Shown here: positions 54,120-62,285 of the stretch, one piece after another
How positions within the stretch are numbered: position 1 is the stretch's first letter
How the letters are laid out: every line of letters starts with the position of its first letter
Source of the DNA: Arenibacter troitsensis
GTDB lineage: Bacteria > Bacteroidota > Bacteroidia > Flavobacteriales > Flavobacteriaceae
Direction of reading: 5' to 3'
DNA length: 64,000 bases
NCBI RefSeq assembly: GCF_900177645.1
Contig: NZ_FXAO01000007.1
Span: forward strand, 221,716-285,715
Program-made: the position numbers and the translations under genes
Notes under the pieces: model-generated
The model's database searches: none
Seen by the model: the letters and a program-made list of their open reading frames with translations, nothing else
What the model was told of the DNA's origin: nothing

Positions 54120-56372
54120 ATGTCTACTGTAAAAACTAAAATAGGGAGAAGGTCCTTTATCAAAAGTTCGGCACTGGCCGGTGGTGGCATGATGCTCGGT
54201 TTTAGCTGGTTGGCTTCTTGTAAAATGTCCCCAGAAGAGGTGAACGAATTACCGAAGGAATGGTTCAAGATCAATGGTTATTTAAAGATTGCCGATAATG
54301 GACAAGTGACTATTTTATCTCCAAATCCGGAGGGCGGTCAGAATGTAAAAACGTCTATGCCGATGATCGTGGCCGATGAACTGGGCGTTGATTGGAAAGA
54401 TGTTATTGTAGAACAAGCACCTTTAAATACGGATGCTTTTACCTTTCAGTATCTTGGAGGTAGCCAATCCATTCGAAGAGGATGGGAAGGTCTTCGAATG
54501 GCAGGTGCTTCCGCGAGGGCAATGCTCATCGCAGCTGCTGCAGAAACTTGGCAAGTTTCCCAGGAAGATATTACCACTGAGGGCGGATTTTTATATCATA
54601 AGAAAAGTGGTGCCTCCACAGGTTATGGGGAATTGGCCTCTGCTGCAGCAAAACTAGAAGTACCCGAAGAAGTACAATTAAAGGATATTGGGGATTTTAA
54701 GATTATAGGAACTTCTCAAAAAAATGTGGACGGACAAAAAATTGTGACCGGAAAACCGTTGTTCGGAATCGATACCCATCGCGAGGGCATGCTCATAGCC
54801 ATGATCGTACATCCTCCTGCCTTTGGATTAAAGTTAAAGTCCATAGATGATACCGAGGCAAGAAATATGCCCGGAATCAAGGATATTTTCACCATCAACG
54901 TTTTTAACGACGGATATGAAAAGGCTTTCTTTGATACGCGGACCTTTAATGAAGTGGCGGTTATTGTCGGTGATTCCACCTGGGAGGTCATGAATGCCAA
55001 GAAAGCCTTAAAATTGGAATGCGAACCCATTGAAAGTTCCACAGATTCCCGGGACCGATTTGGCCGAAAATGGCAAGAGCATACCCCGGCCGGATTAGAA
55101 AATACAAGCGTACATTATGCTCAAATGGATGCCATACCCTCAAAAAGAGTAGAAGTAAGACGCCGAGACGGTGACCCTGATACTGCCTTTAAAAGAGCTG
55201 CAAAAATTATAGAGGCCACGTATACTGCACCATTTTTGGCACATAATTGCATGGAACCCATGAATTTCTTCGCCGATGTGACTGCGGAAAAGGCGGAACT
55301 TATCGGACCCTTGCAAAAACCAGAATTGACGGAGCAAACCCTTTCGGCACGTTTAGGAATGCCGCTCGAAAATATCGATATTCAAATGACCCGGTTGGGT
55401 GGTGGCTATGGTCGAAGATCTTATGCCCATTGGCTAGTGGAGGCAGCATTGATATCGCAAAAGATGAACGCCCCGATAAAATTGGTCTACTCCCGGGAAG
55501 ACGATATGACCGATGGTATCTACAGACCGGCCTATCAGGCAAAATTTCGAGCGGGTCTGGATGCGGATAACAAATTGATCGTATTCCACGTGAATACCGG
55601 GGGTATCCCACAAAGTCCATTACACCAGGACCGCTTTCCTGCAGGTGCCGTTGACAATTATCTGGCGGAGGATTGGACCATCGATACCAATCTTACCGTT
55701 GGTTCCTTTAGGGCACCTAGTTCCAACTTTATGGCCTGTGCGGAACAGTCCTTTTTGGATGAAGTTGCGGAGGCAGCCGGGAAAGACCCCATTGATTTCC
55801 GATTGGAATTGTTGGACCGTGCCATCACCAATCCCCTAGAAGGAAAAACCAATGATTATGACCCTTTACGATATGCCGGCGTTTTAAAATTGGTCAAGGA
55901 AAAATCAAATTGGGGCAATATAGACAGTGGCTTGTCGAAAGGAGTGGCTGCCTATTTTTGTCATAATTCCTATGCCGCTCAAGTGTTGGAAATGCGCTGG
56001 GAGAATAATCAACCTATTATCGAAAAGGTAACCTGTGCTGTCGATTGTGGTATCGTCGTAAATCCTGATGCAGCTATTAATTTGGCCGAAGGAGGAATCG
56101 TAGATGGTATTGGTACCGCACTCTATGGGGAACTGACTTTTGTGGATGGGGTACCGCAAAAGAACAACTTCGACACCTACCGTATGATACGTATGGGCGA
56201 AGCACCAAAAGAAATCGATGTGCATTTTATAAAAAGTGACGTAAGCCCTACCGGCCTCGGAGAACCCACCTATCCGCCAATTTTTGCAGCGTTGGCCAAT
56301 GCACTATATCAAGCTACTGGAAGACGCCATAATCATCAACCCTTTCTTACCAAGGAAAATGTAATCGGATAG
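54120..56372 (+). CDS. molybdenum hydroxylase large subunit 2 (IorB/XDH family)
   Basis: The 750-residue protein is a paralogue of the gene at 51387, roughly 60% identical in the segments compared by eye (for example IVHPPAFGLKLKSID versus IVHPPAFGMTLKSVD). It too has a Tat-lipoprotein signal with twin Arg at 10-11 and a lipobox LASC, Cys34. Motifs are RLGGGYGRRSYAHWLVEAAL, GSFRAPSSNFMACAEQSFLDEVA and the catalytic Glu in TGLGEPTYPP. There is no second small subunit, so it may share the single 2Fe-2S protein. Duplication with later divergence of substrate is the simplest reading. Confidence 0.9.
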   Translation: MSTVKTKIGRRSFIKSSALAGGGMMLGFSWLASCKMSPEEVNELPKEWFKINGYLKIADNGQVTILSPNPEGGQNVKTSMPMIVADELGVDWKDVIVEQAPLNTDAFTFQYLGGSQSIRRGWEGLRMAGASARAMLIAAAAETWQVSQEDITTEGGFLYHKKSGASTGYGELASAAAKLEVPEEVQLKDIGDFKIIGTSQKNVDGQKIVTGKPLFGIDTHREGMLIAMIVHPPAFGLKLKSIDDTEARNMPGIKDIFTINVFNDGYEKAFFDTRTFNEVAVIVGDSTWEVMNAKKALKLECEPIESSTDSRDRFGRKWQEHTPAGLENTSVHYAQMDAIPSKRVEVRRRDGDPDTAFKRAAKIIEATYTAPFLAHNCMEPMNFFADVTAEKAELIGPLQKPELTEQTLSARLGMPLENIDIQMTRLGGGYGRRSYAHWLVEAALISQKMNAPIKLVYSREDDMTDGIYRPAYQAKFRAGLDADNKLIVFHVNTGGIPQSPLHQDRFPAGAVDNYLAEDWTIDTNLTVGSFRAPSSNFMACAEQSFLDEVAEAAGKDPIDFRLELLDRAITNPLEGKTNDYDPLRYAGVLKLVKEKSNWGNIDSGLSKGVAAYFCHNSYAAQVLEMRWENNQPIIEKVTCAVDCGIVVNPDAAINLAEGGIVDGIGTALYGELTFVDGVPQKNNFDTYRMIRMGEAPKEIDVHFIKSDVSPTGLGEPTYPPIFAALANALYQATGRRHNHQPFLTKENVIG

Positions 56373-56406
56373 CAAATTTGTTAGAAAATAGATAGTTTCA
56401 AATTAG

Positions 56407-56471
56407 GAACGATTTTTCGGACACTACCTAATTTCTTATCTCGCTCTTTTTATTGGCCGTTTTATAGAGCC
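56407..56471 (+). repeat. dispersed repeat copy 2
   Basis: The copy runs from GGAACGATTTTTCGGACAC to TTGGCCGTTTTATAGAGCC, with a variable middle. It starts 35 bases after the second large-subunit stop and forms a direct repeat with copy 1 around the whole 8 kb cluster. Read on the minus strand it shows CGGCCAATAAA and TGTCC 36 bases apart. Confidence 0.7.
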
Positions 56472-56523
56472 GATATTTAGTCCTTTTCAGACAATTTATG
56501 AGGCCAAAAAAATCCCGGAAATA

Positions 56524-56560
56524 GTAAAAGGCCACCGATTTGGGGAATGGGGCCTTTTAC
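56524..56560. terminator. inverted repeat after oxidoreductase cluster
   Basis: GTAAAAGGCC (56524-56533) and GGCCTTTTAC (56551-56560) pair perfectly over a 17-base loop. No long T-run follows, so it is a possible rather than certain terminator. Confidence 0.5.
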
Positions 56561-56768
56561 TTGAACAACTTTAAGTAAATATATATGCGCCAAATTAGAC
56601 CACAAAGAGGCAAGTAGCAAAGTTTTTGTTACGAAATACATTGTTTATGTGGTATACGGGCGCAATAGTGAGGTGTCGCCAAAATGATCAACTTTTTTAT
56701 TCCGTTTAGACATTTAAATCTTCTTTCAGAAATAATATTTAAATTTCCAAAAATTTATTAGAAGTAAT

Positions 56769-57002
56769 ATGGCCACATATATCGCCGAGTACCTTGCCAC
56801 CCATAAAATAATCATGATAGAAGAACACTCCTGTTTCATCTGGAATCAAGACGTTGGGGAAATAGATGTTGAAATGCTTAGGGGAAAGATTATTAGGGAA
56901 TCCTCCGTCCACTTTTATAAGTTGTTGGTGGGAAAGAATTATAACGTGTCCCTAGAGGACATAAAAGTAGATATAATAAAGACCCAGATGTTCAATGGAT
57001 GA
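56769..57002 (+). CDS. 77-residue orphan protein between repeat copies
   Basis: The protein is small, soluble and charged (MATYIAEYLATHKIIMIEEHSCFIWNQDVGEIDVEMLRGKII...), with no signal peptide or known motif. It is the only open frame of note between repeat copies 2 and 3. Codon use is normal but nothing else supports it, so it could be real cargo or a chance frame. Confidence 0.4.
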   Translation: MATYIAEYLATHKIIMIEEHSCFIWNQDVGEIDVEMLRGKIIRESSVHFYKLLVGKNYNVSLEDIKVDIIKTQMFNG

Positions 57003-57046
57003 TCAAGGATCTTGTGTTAATGTCGCCTGCATGAACTGGAAGCTGA

Positions 57047-57077
57047 CGAACAATTTTTCGGTATCGTTCTTTCTGCC
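57047..57077 (+). repeat. partial, internally deleted dispersed repeat
   Basis: CGAACAATTTTTCGGTAT joins directly to CGTTCTTTCTGCC. Compared with copy 4 (58309), the left end and the inner CGTTCTTT block are kept but about 25 bases between them, and the right end, are missing. Confidence 0.35.
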
Positions 57078-57155
57078 TTGCCTACCTTTAAGTTATGGAT
57101 TTCCGCACATTGGTGAAAGCAAAAATTGCTATTTTTAGGAGTTCTGCAACAGTCA

Positions 57156-57219
57156 CGAACCTTTTTTGGGACAGCCCCCTTTTCTAAAATCGTGTCATTT
57201 ATTGGTCGTTTAAGGGTAC
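57156..57219 (+). repeat. dispersed repeat copy 3
   Basis: Runs from CGAACCTTTTTTGGGACAG to TTATTGGTCGTTTAAGGGTAC. On the minus strand CGACCAATAAA and TGTCCC are 35 bases apart, matching the spacing of copies 2 and 4. It precedes the lipoprotein gene at 57299 by about 80 bases. Confidence 0.65.
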
Positions 57220-57298
57220 TATTATTATTCGCGAAAAAACATTAATTTGATAAACGATCATTCAGCTACCTTTGGCGGTAATTAGAAATACTGCACCT

Positions 57299-58249
57299 AT
57301 GAAAAATTATCATCTATATTTCTACTTACTGCTAGTTCTTACAACTTGCACAAAGCCTAAAAATGTACAAATTTCTGGTGCGTTCTACCCAGATTCTACA
57401 GATCACATATACATTTATGCCCTTAATTATTTTACAAATAATGACGGAGATTTAATCATTGACTCTATAAACATTCAAGCTGATAAATCCTTTTTTTATG
57501 CATTAAGGCAAGAACTGCCTAAGTTACTTTATCTATCTACAACAAAGGTAACTCCACCCACTGTTAAGTTCTTAAAGGATCATCCGGAAGCTTACTATTT
57601 TTCCTTTTGTAGTAATTATTATTCTAATGGTGTTTATTTATACAGTGATCCAGGAAACTCCATTTCTATAAACTGGATTAAAAATGATGGGTCTAAAGAT
57701 TCCATTATCTATGGAAGTACTAATGGAGACACTCAGCAATTCCTTAGAGACTTTTATGTAAAAGTTGGTAATGAAGAGTTTGATGAGGAATTAAGAATTG
57801 ATGGAGGCTTCAAAAAGCTAAATCCGAAAAAAGCATTTGAATTGATACATTTAGCAAAAGAAAAAATGAAAGTGTATGCATGCGATAAAATGCCTCAAAA
57901 CGCATCAACAAGATTTAAAAATTATATCGGAACTGAAATTGAATTAGGATCATTAAATCAGTTTCTCAACTGGTATGAATATGTGTATTCCGAAAATTTA
58001 GCTAAAGACTTTAAATCAAAAAGTTTACCTAAATTATATACGGATTGTTACGAGAATGCGATCTTGAAAAATTGGGATACTAATAGTATAGAATTTTACA
58101 AGTTTGTAGAGAAGTATATAACCTTCAAAATAAATTTGGAAAAAGGCTCGTTCAAGGAGTATTATTCATCGGAAGACTTGAAAACCCAGCAGGCTGCTAA
58201 CTTACCCAACGAAAACATAAGGAATTTGTACCTTAGTAAATACCGTTAG
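57299..58249 (+). CDS. AT-rich lipoprotein of unknown function
   Basis: Start chosen at the ATG 57299 (MKNYHLYFYLLLVLTTC), giving a lipoprotein signal; an upstream in-frame start at 57272 lacks one. The 316-residue protein opens with a beta-rich segment (VQISGAFYPDSTDHIYIYALNY ... LPKLLYLSTTKV) like the DUF4369 domain found before thioredoxin domains, but no CxxC motif follows. The rest is helical. Base composition is clearly more AT-rich than the core genes, which suggests recent arrival. It stands alone between repeat copies 3 and 4. Confidence 0.65.
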   Translation: MKNYHLYFYLLLVLTTCTKPKNVQISGAFYPDSTDHIYIYALNYFTNNDGDLIIDSINIQADKSFFYALRQELPKLLYLSTTKVTPPTVKFLKDHPEAYYFSFCSNYYSNGVYLYSDPGNSISINWIKNDGSKDSIIYGSTNGDTQQFLRDFYVKVGNEEFDEELRIDGGFKKLNPKKAFELIHLAKEKMKVYACDKMPQNASTRFKNYIGTEIELGSLNQFLNWYEYVYSENLAKDFKSKSLPKLYTDCYENAILKNWDTNSIEFYKFVEKYITFKINLEKGSFKEYYSSEDLKTQQAANLPNENIRNLYLSKYR

Positions 58250-58308
58250 TAATCGAATAGACAAGTATGCCATTAAATGACGGACTGCGCGAACATAGTC
58301 TCTTTAAA

Positions 58309-58371
58309 CGAACATTTTTCGGGACACAACCAACTTTATGCATTCGTTCTTTTTATTGGCCGTTATATGCC
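58309..58371 (+). repeat. dispersed repeat copy 4
   Basis: Runs from CGAACATTTTTCGGGACAC through CATTCGTTCTTTTTATTGG to CCGTTATATGCC. It is the best-preserved copy and serves as reference. It begins about 60 bases after the lipoprotein stop. Confidence 0.7.
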
Positions 58372-58402
58372 GCTGAAAGTGGATACTTCCAGCTTTTATC
58401 TG

Positions 58403-58443
58403 GCTTTGTTGTTTCGAATAATTAATTACAACAAAGCTTTGTT
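58403..58443. repeat. overlapping inverted repeats (alternative hairpins)
   Basis: GCTTTGTTGT (58403-58412) pairs with ACAACAAAGC (58428-58437). The second arm is also part of the perfect 14-base palindrome AACAAAGCTTTGTT (58430-58443). The two pairings exclude each other. Confidence 0.6.
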
Positions 58444-58763
58444 CTGTGCATGAGGTTGGACAAATTTCAGCTCATAGGAAGACTCATTTATGAAATGATT
58501 TTTCGCTATTGGCAGAAAATAACAATGCTTTTGAGTACACATATATAATTGTTGCTGCCAAATAATAAAATTTTCAACAGTAAAATACACATTTAAGGTA
58601 ATGGAGATTTAAGAAATTTCTGAACAAATAAACCGCGGTATAGTAAATTGGAAAGTTATCGCCCATGACGATAATATCTGGATAGTATTTAAAAAATCAT
58701 AATAAACTTTGATTATTTTAGACATTAAACTCAACAGATTTCCTTTTTTAAAACTGACACCAT

Positions 58764-61286
58764 ATGGATGAAAGAATAAAAATATATTTGCTGACAGCAT
58801 TACCTTTATTTTTTTGGTCCTCTCAAATCCTCGCTCAAAAAAATACACGAATTAACTCTCTAGCCCAGAAACTAGGCGCTTACGTAAATAATTTAGCGCC
58901 CGAAAAAGTATATATACAAACAGATAAAGATTTCTATATCGTTGGTGATACAATCTGGTTTAAATCTTATTTGGTGAATGGTGTGACTCATTTTGCTAGT
59001 GACAAAAGCAACATCGTTCATGTTGAGTTATTAGACGCAAATGGCGGTATGCTAGTAAAACGAAAACTTTATACCGATAATGGAAGCGCCTTCGGTGACA
59101 TTGAAATTGACGATTCCATAACGGAGGGGGACTATCGCATACGTGCTTACACCAGGTACATGCTGAACGATGAGGATCTAGTTTTATTTGAGAAAAAAAT
59201 TTCAATTTTGGCCCGGCCCATGACTATCAATGACAAATATAAAAGTGTAGGATTAGTTAATGCAGAAAAGGAGAAAAAACAAGAAAGGGAAGTTAGGAAT
59301 TCTCAGATGTCAAAGCCCAACGTTCAATTTTTTCCAGAAGGCGGTAATCTAGTAATAGGCCTCCAAAGCGAGTTGGGCCTAAAAATAACCGACGAATTTG
59401 GGAACGGATTAGCCATGAAGGGCCACATTTTTGACCAAAAAGGCAATTTGATCAATTCCTTTCAAACCTATAATTTCGGTATAGGTGTCTTTCCTTTTAC
59501 ACCTAAAACCGGTACTAATTATTATGCTGAACTTAATATTGGCGGAATTGTGCACAGATACTCCTTACCTATGGCATTGGATAAGGGATATGTAATACAG
59601 CTTAAGAACCATGGCTCCCAAATAATAATCAAAGTTTCTTCTAATATTGACCAAGGACTCACGGGAACGTTAGTATTGGGTCATCTCCGAGGTGAAATCT
59701 TCCTTAAACATTCAAAAATAAATAGCAGTAAATCATCATATTTAATTAAATTTCCTACTTCTGAATTATCCGATGGAGTTGCTCATTTCACCTTGTTCAA
59801 TCAGCAGGGGGAGCCAATTTGCGAACGCCTGACCTTTATCGACAATCCAGAAAACGAGATAGACCTTACTTTGACAACGGATAGGTCAGATTACAAGTTT
59901 CGTGAAAAGGTCGACCTTAATTTGTCTATTGCTGACACCCAAGGAAAACCTTTACAGGGTGATTTTTCCATAAGTGTCGCCCTCGATAAGAGCTTTGATA
60001 AAAACGATTCCAATATTAAAGGTTGGTTTTTGTTAAATTCCGATATGGGCAATACAGTAGAAAACCCATATTACTTCTTTGGTGAGGATTCCAATTTTCG
60101 GAAAAAATTATTGGATATATTGATGCTCACTCATGGATGGAGAAGGTTCGTTTGGAAGTCTTTTCTGTTAAATGAATCTAGTAGGCCGCTAGAGTACCTA
60201 CCAGAGAAAGGGGTAATGATCAATGGAGTGACAAGGGCATTCAATAACCGTAATCAGCCAATAAAAGCCCTTACTACATTGAGTATCTTGGGGCAAGATG
60301 TATATCAAGAAAAAAGGCTGACCGATGCACAAGGGAGATTTAGCTTCGGACCCTTGGTCTTTTTAGATAGTGTTGAGGCCATTATAAATGCATCCTCTTC
60401 TATCCTTGGTAAAAACGAAAATAAAAAAATCTCTATTTATTTGGATACCGTAAAAACAAAAGTCAATATTGATAGCCTGACGACCCAGGAATCATATAAA
60501 AATACTTTTCCTATTCAAGAGGAGCTTATAAAAGAATATAGAGCTAAAGTAAGTGATTTAGAATATTCTCCTAGGGTTAATGCATTATCGGAAGTTATAG
60601 TAAAAGCAAAGAAAAAAAACAGAAAGGAAAGTATTGAAGAAGAATTGAACAAAATGACAGTTTATGGCACAGCCCAAAATAGAATAATTCCAGATTCGAT
60701 ACCTGGAAGGACATCGCGCACTGTTTTCGACGTTCTAACTCAGGTTCCAGGGGTACAGGTTTTGGGCACATTCCCGAACCAAAATGTTCGAATTAGAGGA
60801 ATGAATAGTTTTAGCTCCTCCGGAGACCCACTTTTCTTAAAAGATGGGGTTCCTGTATCCGCCAATTTTGTTCAAAGCACGGCATTGAACGATGTGCTGT
60901 TCGTGGATATTCTCAAGGGAGGAGAAGCTGCTTTCTATGGTTCTCGTGGTACGAATGGAGTGGTTGCCATATACACAGATAGTGGTCAAAGCTTTGAGTC
61001 TGGGCTAAAAGAGCAGCCTGGTGTTGCCAATTTCGTGATTCCTGGGTTCTACAAAGCAAGAGAATTCTATCACCCAAATTATGGAGGCAAAAAAACCTAC
61101 CATAAAATATCGGATCATCGCACTACATTATACTGGAATCCTGAAGTTATAATTACCGAGAAGACAAAAACCAATTTAAATTTCTATACTGGTGATCTGC
61201 CAGGAAATTATACCCTTAGACTGGAAGGGGTCACCTCTGATGGAAAACTTGTTAGTAAGCAATACAGCTTTAATATTCATAATTAA
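58764..61286 (+). CDS. exported MG2-like/TonB-plug domain protein
   Basis: The 840-residue protein has a signal peptide (FFWSSQILAQ/K). It opens with a macroglobulin MG2-like strand block (APEKVYIQTDKDFYIVGDTIWFKSYLVNG, typical of surface proteins and alpha-2-macroglobulin). Further Ig-like domains follow (PNVQFFPEGGNLVIGLQSELGLKITDEFGNGLAMKG; LTLTTDRSDYKFREKVDLNLSI). From about residue 640 it has a TonB plug domain (RTSRTVFDVLTQVPGVQVLGTFPNQNVRIRGMNSFSSSGDPLFLKDGVPV ... ILKGGEAAFYGSRGTNGVVAIYT). No beta-barrel follows, so it is not a transporter by itself. This family is common in Bacteroidota with unknown role. It stands alone between repeat copies 4 and 5. Confidence 0.83.
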   Translation: MDERIKIYLLTALPLFFWSSQILAQKNTRINSLAQKLGAYVNNLAPEKVYIQTDKDFYIVGDTIWFKSYLVNGVTHFASDKSNIVHVELLDANGGMLVKRKLYTDNGSAFGDIEIDDSITEGDYRIRAYTRYMLNDEDLVLFEKKISILARPMTINDKYKSVGLVNAEKEKKQEREVRNSQMSKPNVQFFPEGGNLVIGLQSELGLKITDEFGNGLAMKGHIFDQKGNLINSFQTYNFGIGVFPFTPKTGTNYYAELNIGGIVHRYSLPMALDKGYVIQLKNHGSQIIIKVSSNIDQGLTGTLVLGHLRGEIFLKHSKINSSKSSYLIKFPTSELSDGVAHFTLFNQQGEPICERLTFIDNPENEIDLTLTTDRSDYKFREKVDLNLSIADTQGKPLQGDFSISVALDKSFDKNDSNIKGWFLLNSDMGNTVENPYYFFGEDSNFRKKLLDILMLTHGWRRFVWKSFLLNESSRPLEYLPEKGVMINGVTRAFNNRNQPIKALTTLSILGQDVYQEKRLTDAQGRFSFGPLVFLDSVEAIINASSSILGKNENKKISIYLDTVKTKVNIDSLTTQESYKNTFPIQEELIKEYRAKVSDLEYSPRVNALSEVIVKAKKKNRKESIEEELNKMTVYGTAQNRIIPDSIPGRTSRTVFDVLTQVPGVQVLGTFPNQNVRIRGMNSFSSSGDPLFLKDGVPVSANFVQSTALNDVLFVDILKGGEAAFYGSRGTNGVVAIYTDSGQSFESGLKEQPGVANFVIPGFYKAREFYHPNYGGKKTYHKISDHRTTLYWNPEVIITEKTKTNLNFYTGDLPGNYTLRLEGVTSDGKLVSKQYSFNIHN

Positions 61287-61895
61287 GCCTATTGCACGAT
61301 TATCCACCAAAAGTAAACCTCTTTTAATTTTGCTAACCCTCTAGTCTAAATCTATAAAACCTAAATTTTGGAATGTTCTATAAAAAGAACGTTTTTTGGG
61401 ACACGCTCAATTCAACATCGTGTAATTATTCCCACCTTTATATAGACTTTCTGTAGAAGCACTTGTCATAGATTATTCCAAGCCCCTACGGAAGTTGGGA
61501 AACCGCCACCTCCAAGCCGACCATGCCGACGCACATCGCCGATCCGCATTCGGTCGTCTTTCCAGTTACGGTTTCTCAACACCCTCGGAACCGCTCAAAA
61601 GTACAAACGGAAAAAGCCGCTTGACCTTTCCTCTCCCTACACACAAAAAAATGAAACGTTTACCTATTCTTCCATCATTTCTATATAACAAATAAGACCG
61701 TATAAATCGGTTATCTGTACCCATTTGGCCTAGTATGGTTCTATATGATTAACGATGTTAAATAGCTGATTATTAGTTTGTTATAATTCATTTTGATTGC
61801 CTATATTTATCTTCAAAGAAGATAGCAAGTTATGTTTTAAGCATCTTAAAACGCCTACTTCTTACGAAGTGAAAAACGATAAAATCGATTTAAAA
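61287..61895. other. 609-bp region before mobilisation genes
   Basis: It contains repeat copy 5 (61386-61447). A block that is GC-rich for this genome follows at about 61475-61640 (CCGCCACCTCC, CCGACCATGCCGACGC) with no convincing gene. Then an AT-rich part carries TTTG (61777-61780) and TATATTTA (61802-61809), a possible promoter for the MobC-like gene. The change in composition suggests an element boundary or oriT region. Confidence 0.5.
61386..61447 (+). repeat. dispersed repeat copy 5
   Basis: Left part AGAACGTTTTTTGGGACACG is well preserved; the right part (TGTAATTATTCCCACC then TTTATATAGAC) is diverged but correctly spaced. It begins 100 bases after the MG2/plug gene and is the last copy before the mobilisation genes. 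Confidence 0.55.
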
Positions 61896-62285
61896 ATGGT
61901 TGGAAACAAAGGCGGCAGAAAACAGTTGGGGGACAGGAAACGGGAGCATGCCATAACGCTTCGGTTCAATGGCAGGGAACTGGAAAAAGTAAAGGCCATC
62001 CTGCAGTCCTATAACCTTGATTTTGGAAAAAGGGGAACTGTTGGCCCTTTCCTAAGAAAGCTTATCCTTAACAGGGAAACCATTAAGGAGAAACGGGTTC
62101 CCGATGGTATTTCGAACCTCAGTTACCAATTGAACAAGATAGGTACCAATATCAACCAACTGGTCAAGGTGGCCAACTACAGGAACATGCGGAGCCCAAA
62201 TGCTAACGTAGATAGGGAGATGCAAAAGGCCAGCGAACTGGTGCTTGAACTCATGGAGACCATCAACACCAAAGATCAAGAATGA
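61896..62285 (+). CDS. MobC-like relaxosome accessory protein
   Basis: Start chosen at the ATG 61896 (MVGNKGGRKQLGDRKREHAITLRFNG); an in-frame TTG at 61797 would add 33 residues of low similarity. The 129-residue protein has an N-terminal ribbon-helix-helix-like part and the MobC signature LNKIGTNINQLVKVANY. MobC proteins help the relaxase open oriT. Its stop overlaps the relaxase start (ATGA), so both are co-translated. Confidence 0.85.
   Translation: MVGNKGGRKQLGDRKREHAITLRFNGRELEKVKAILQSYNLDFGKRGTVGPFLRKLILNRETIKEKRVPDGISNLSYQLNKIGTNINQLVKVANYRNMRSPNANVDREMQKASELVLELMETINTKDQE

Larger units (their letters stand above)
56373..56768. other. 396-bp non-coding region after oxidoreductase cluster
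   Basis: The stretch holds dispersed repeat copy 2 (56407-56471) and a long inverted repeat (56524-56560). The rest is AT-rich and has no recognisable gene; it probably includes the promoter of the next small gene. Confidence 0.5.
58250..58763. other. 514-bp non-coding region
   Basis: It contains repeat copy 4 (58309-58371) and overlapping inverted repeats (58403-58443). The remaining 300 bases up to the next ATG are AT-rich with only chance frames. Confidence 0.5.

Noticed and set aside
48397-61447. The dispersed repeats as integron attC sites (integrase-less cassette array)
   Set aside because: The ends loosely recall AAC...GTT, but the two halves do not pair with each other over the needed length, and the right ends (GTTTTAT, GTTTAAG, GTTATAT) do not match the attC consensus GTTRRRY. 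No integrase is present.
61495-61695. 66-codon plus-strand frame in the GC-rich block
   Set aside because: Composition is odd (His/Arg/Ser/Pro rich), there is no recognisable motif, and it crosses from a GC-rich to an AT-rich part; likely a chance frame.
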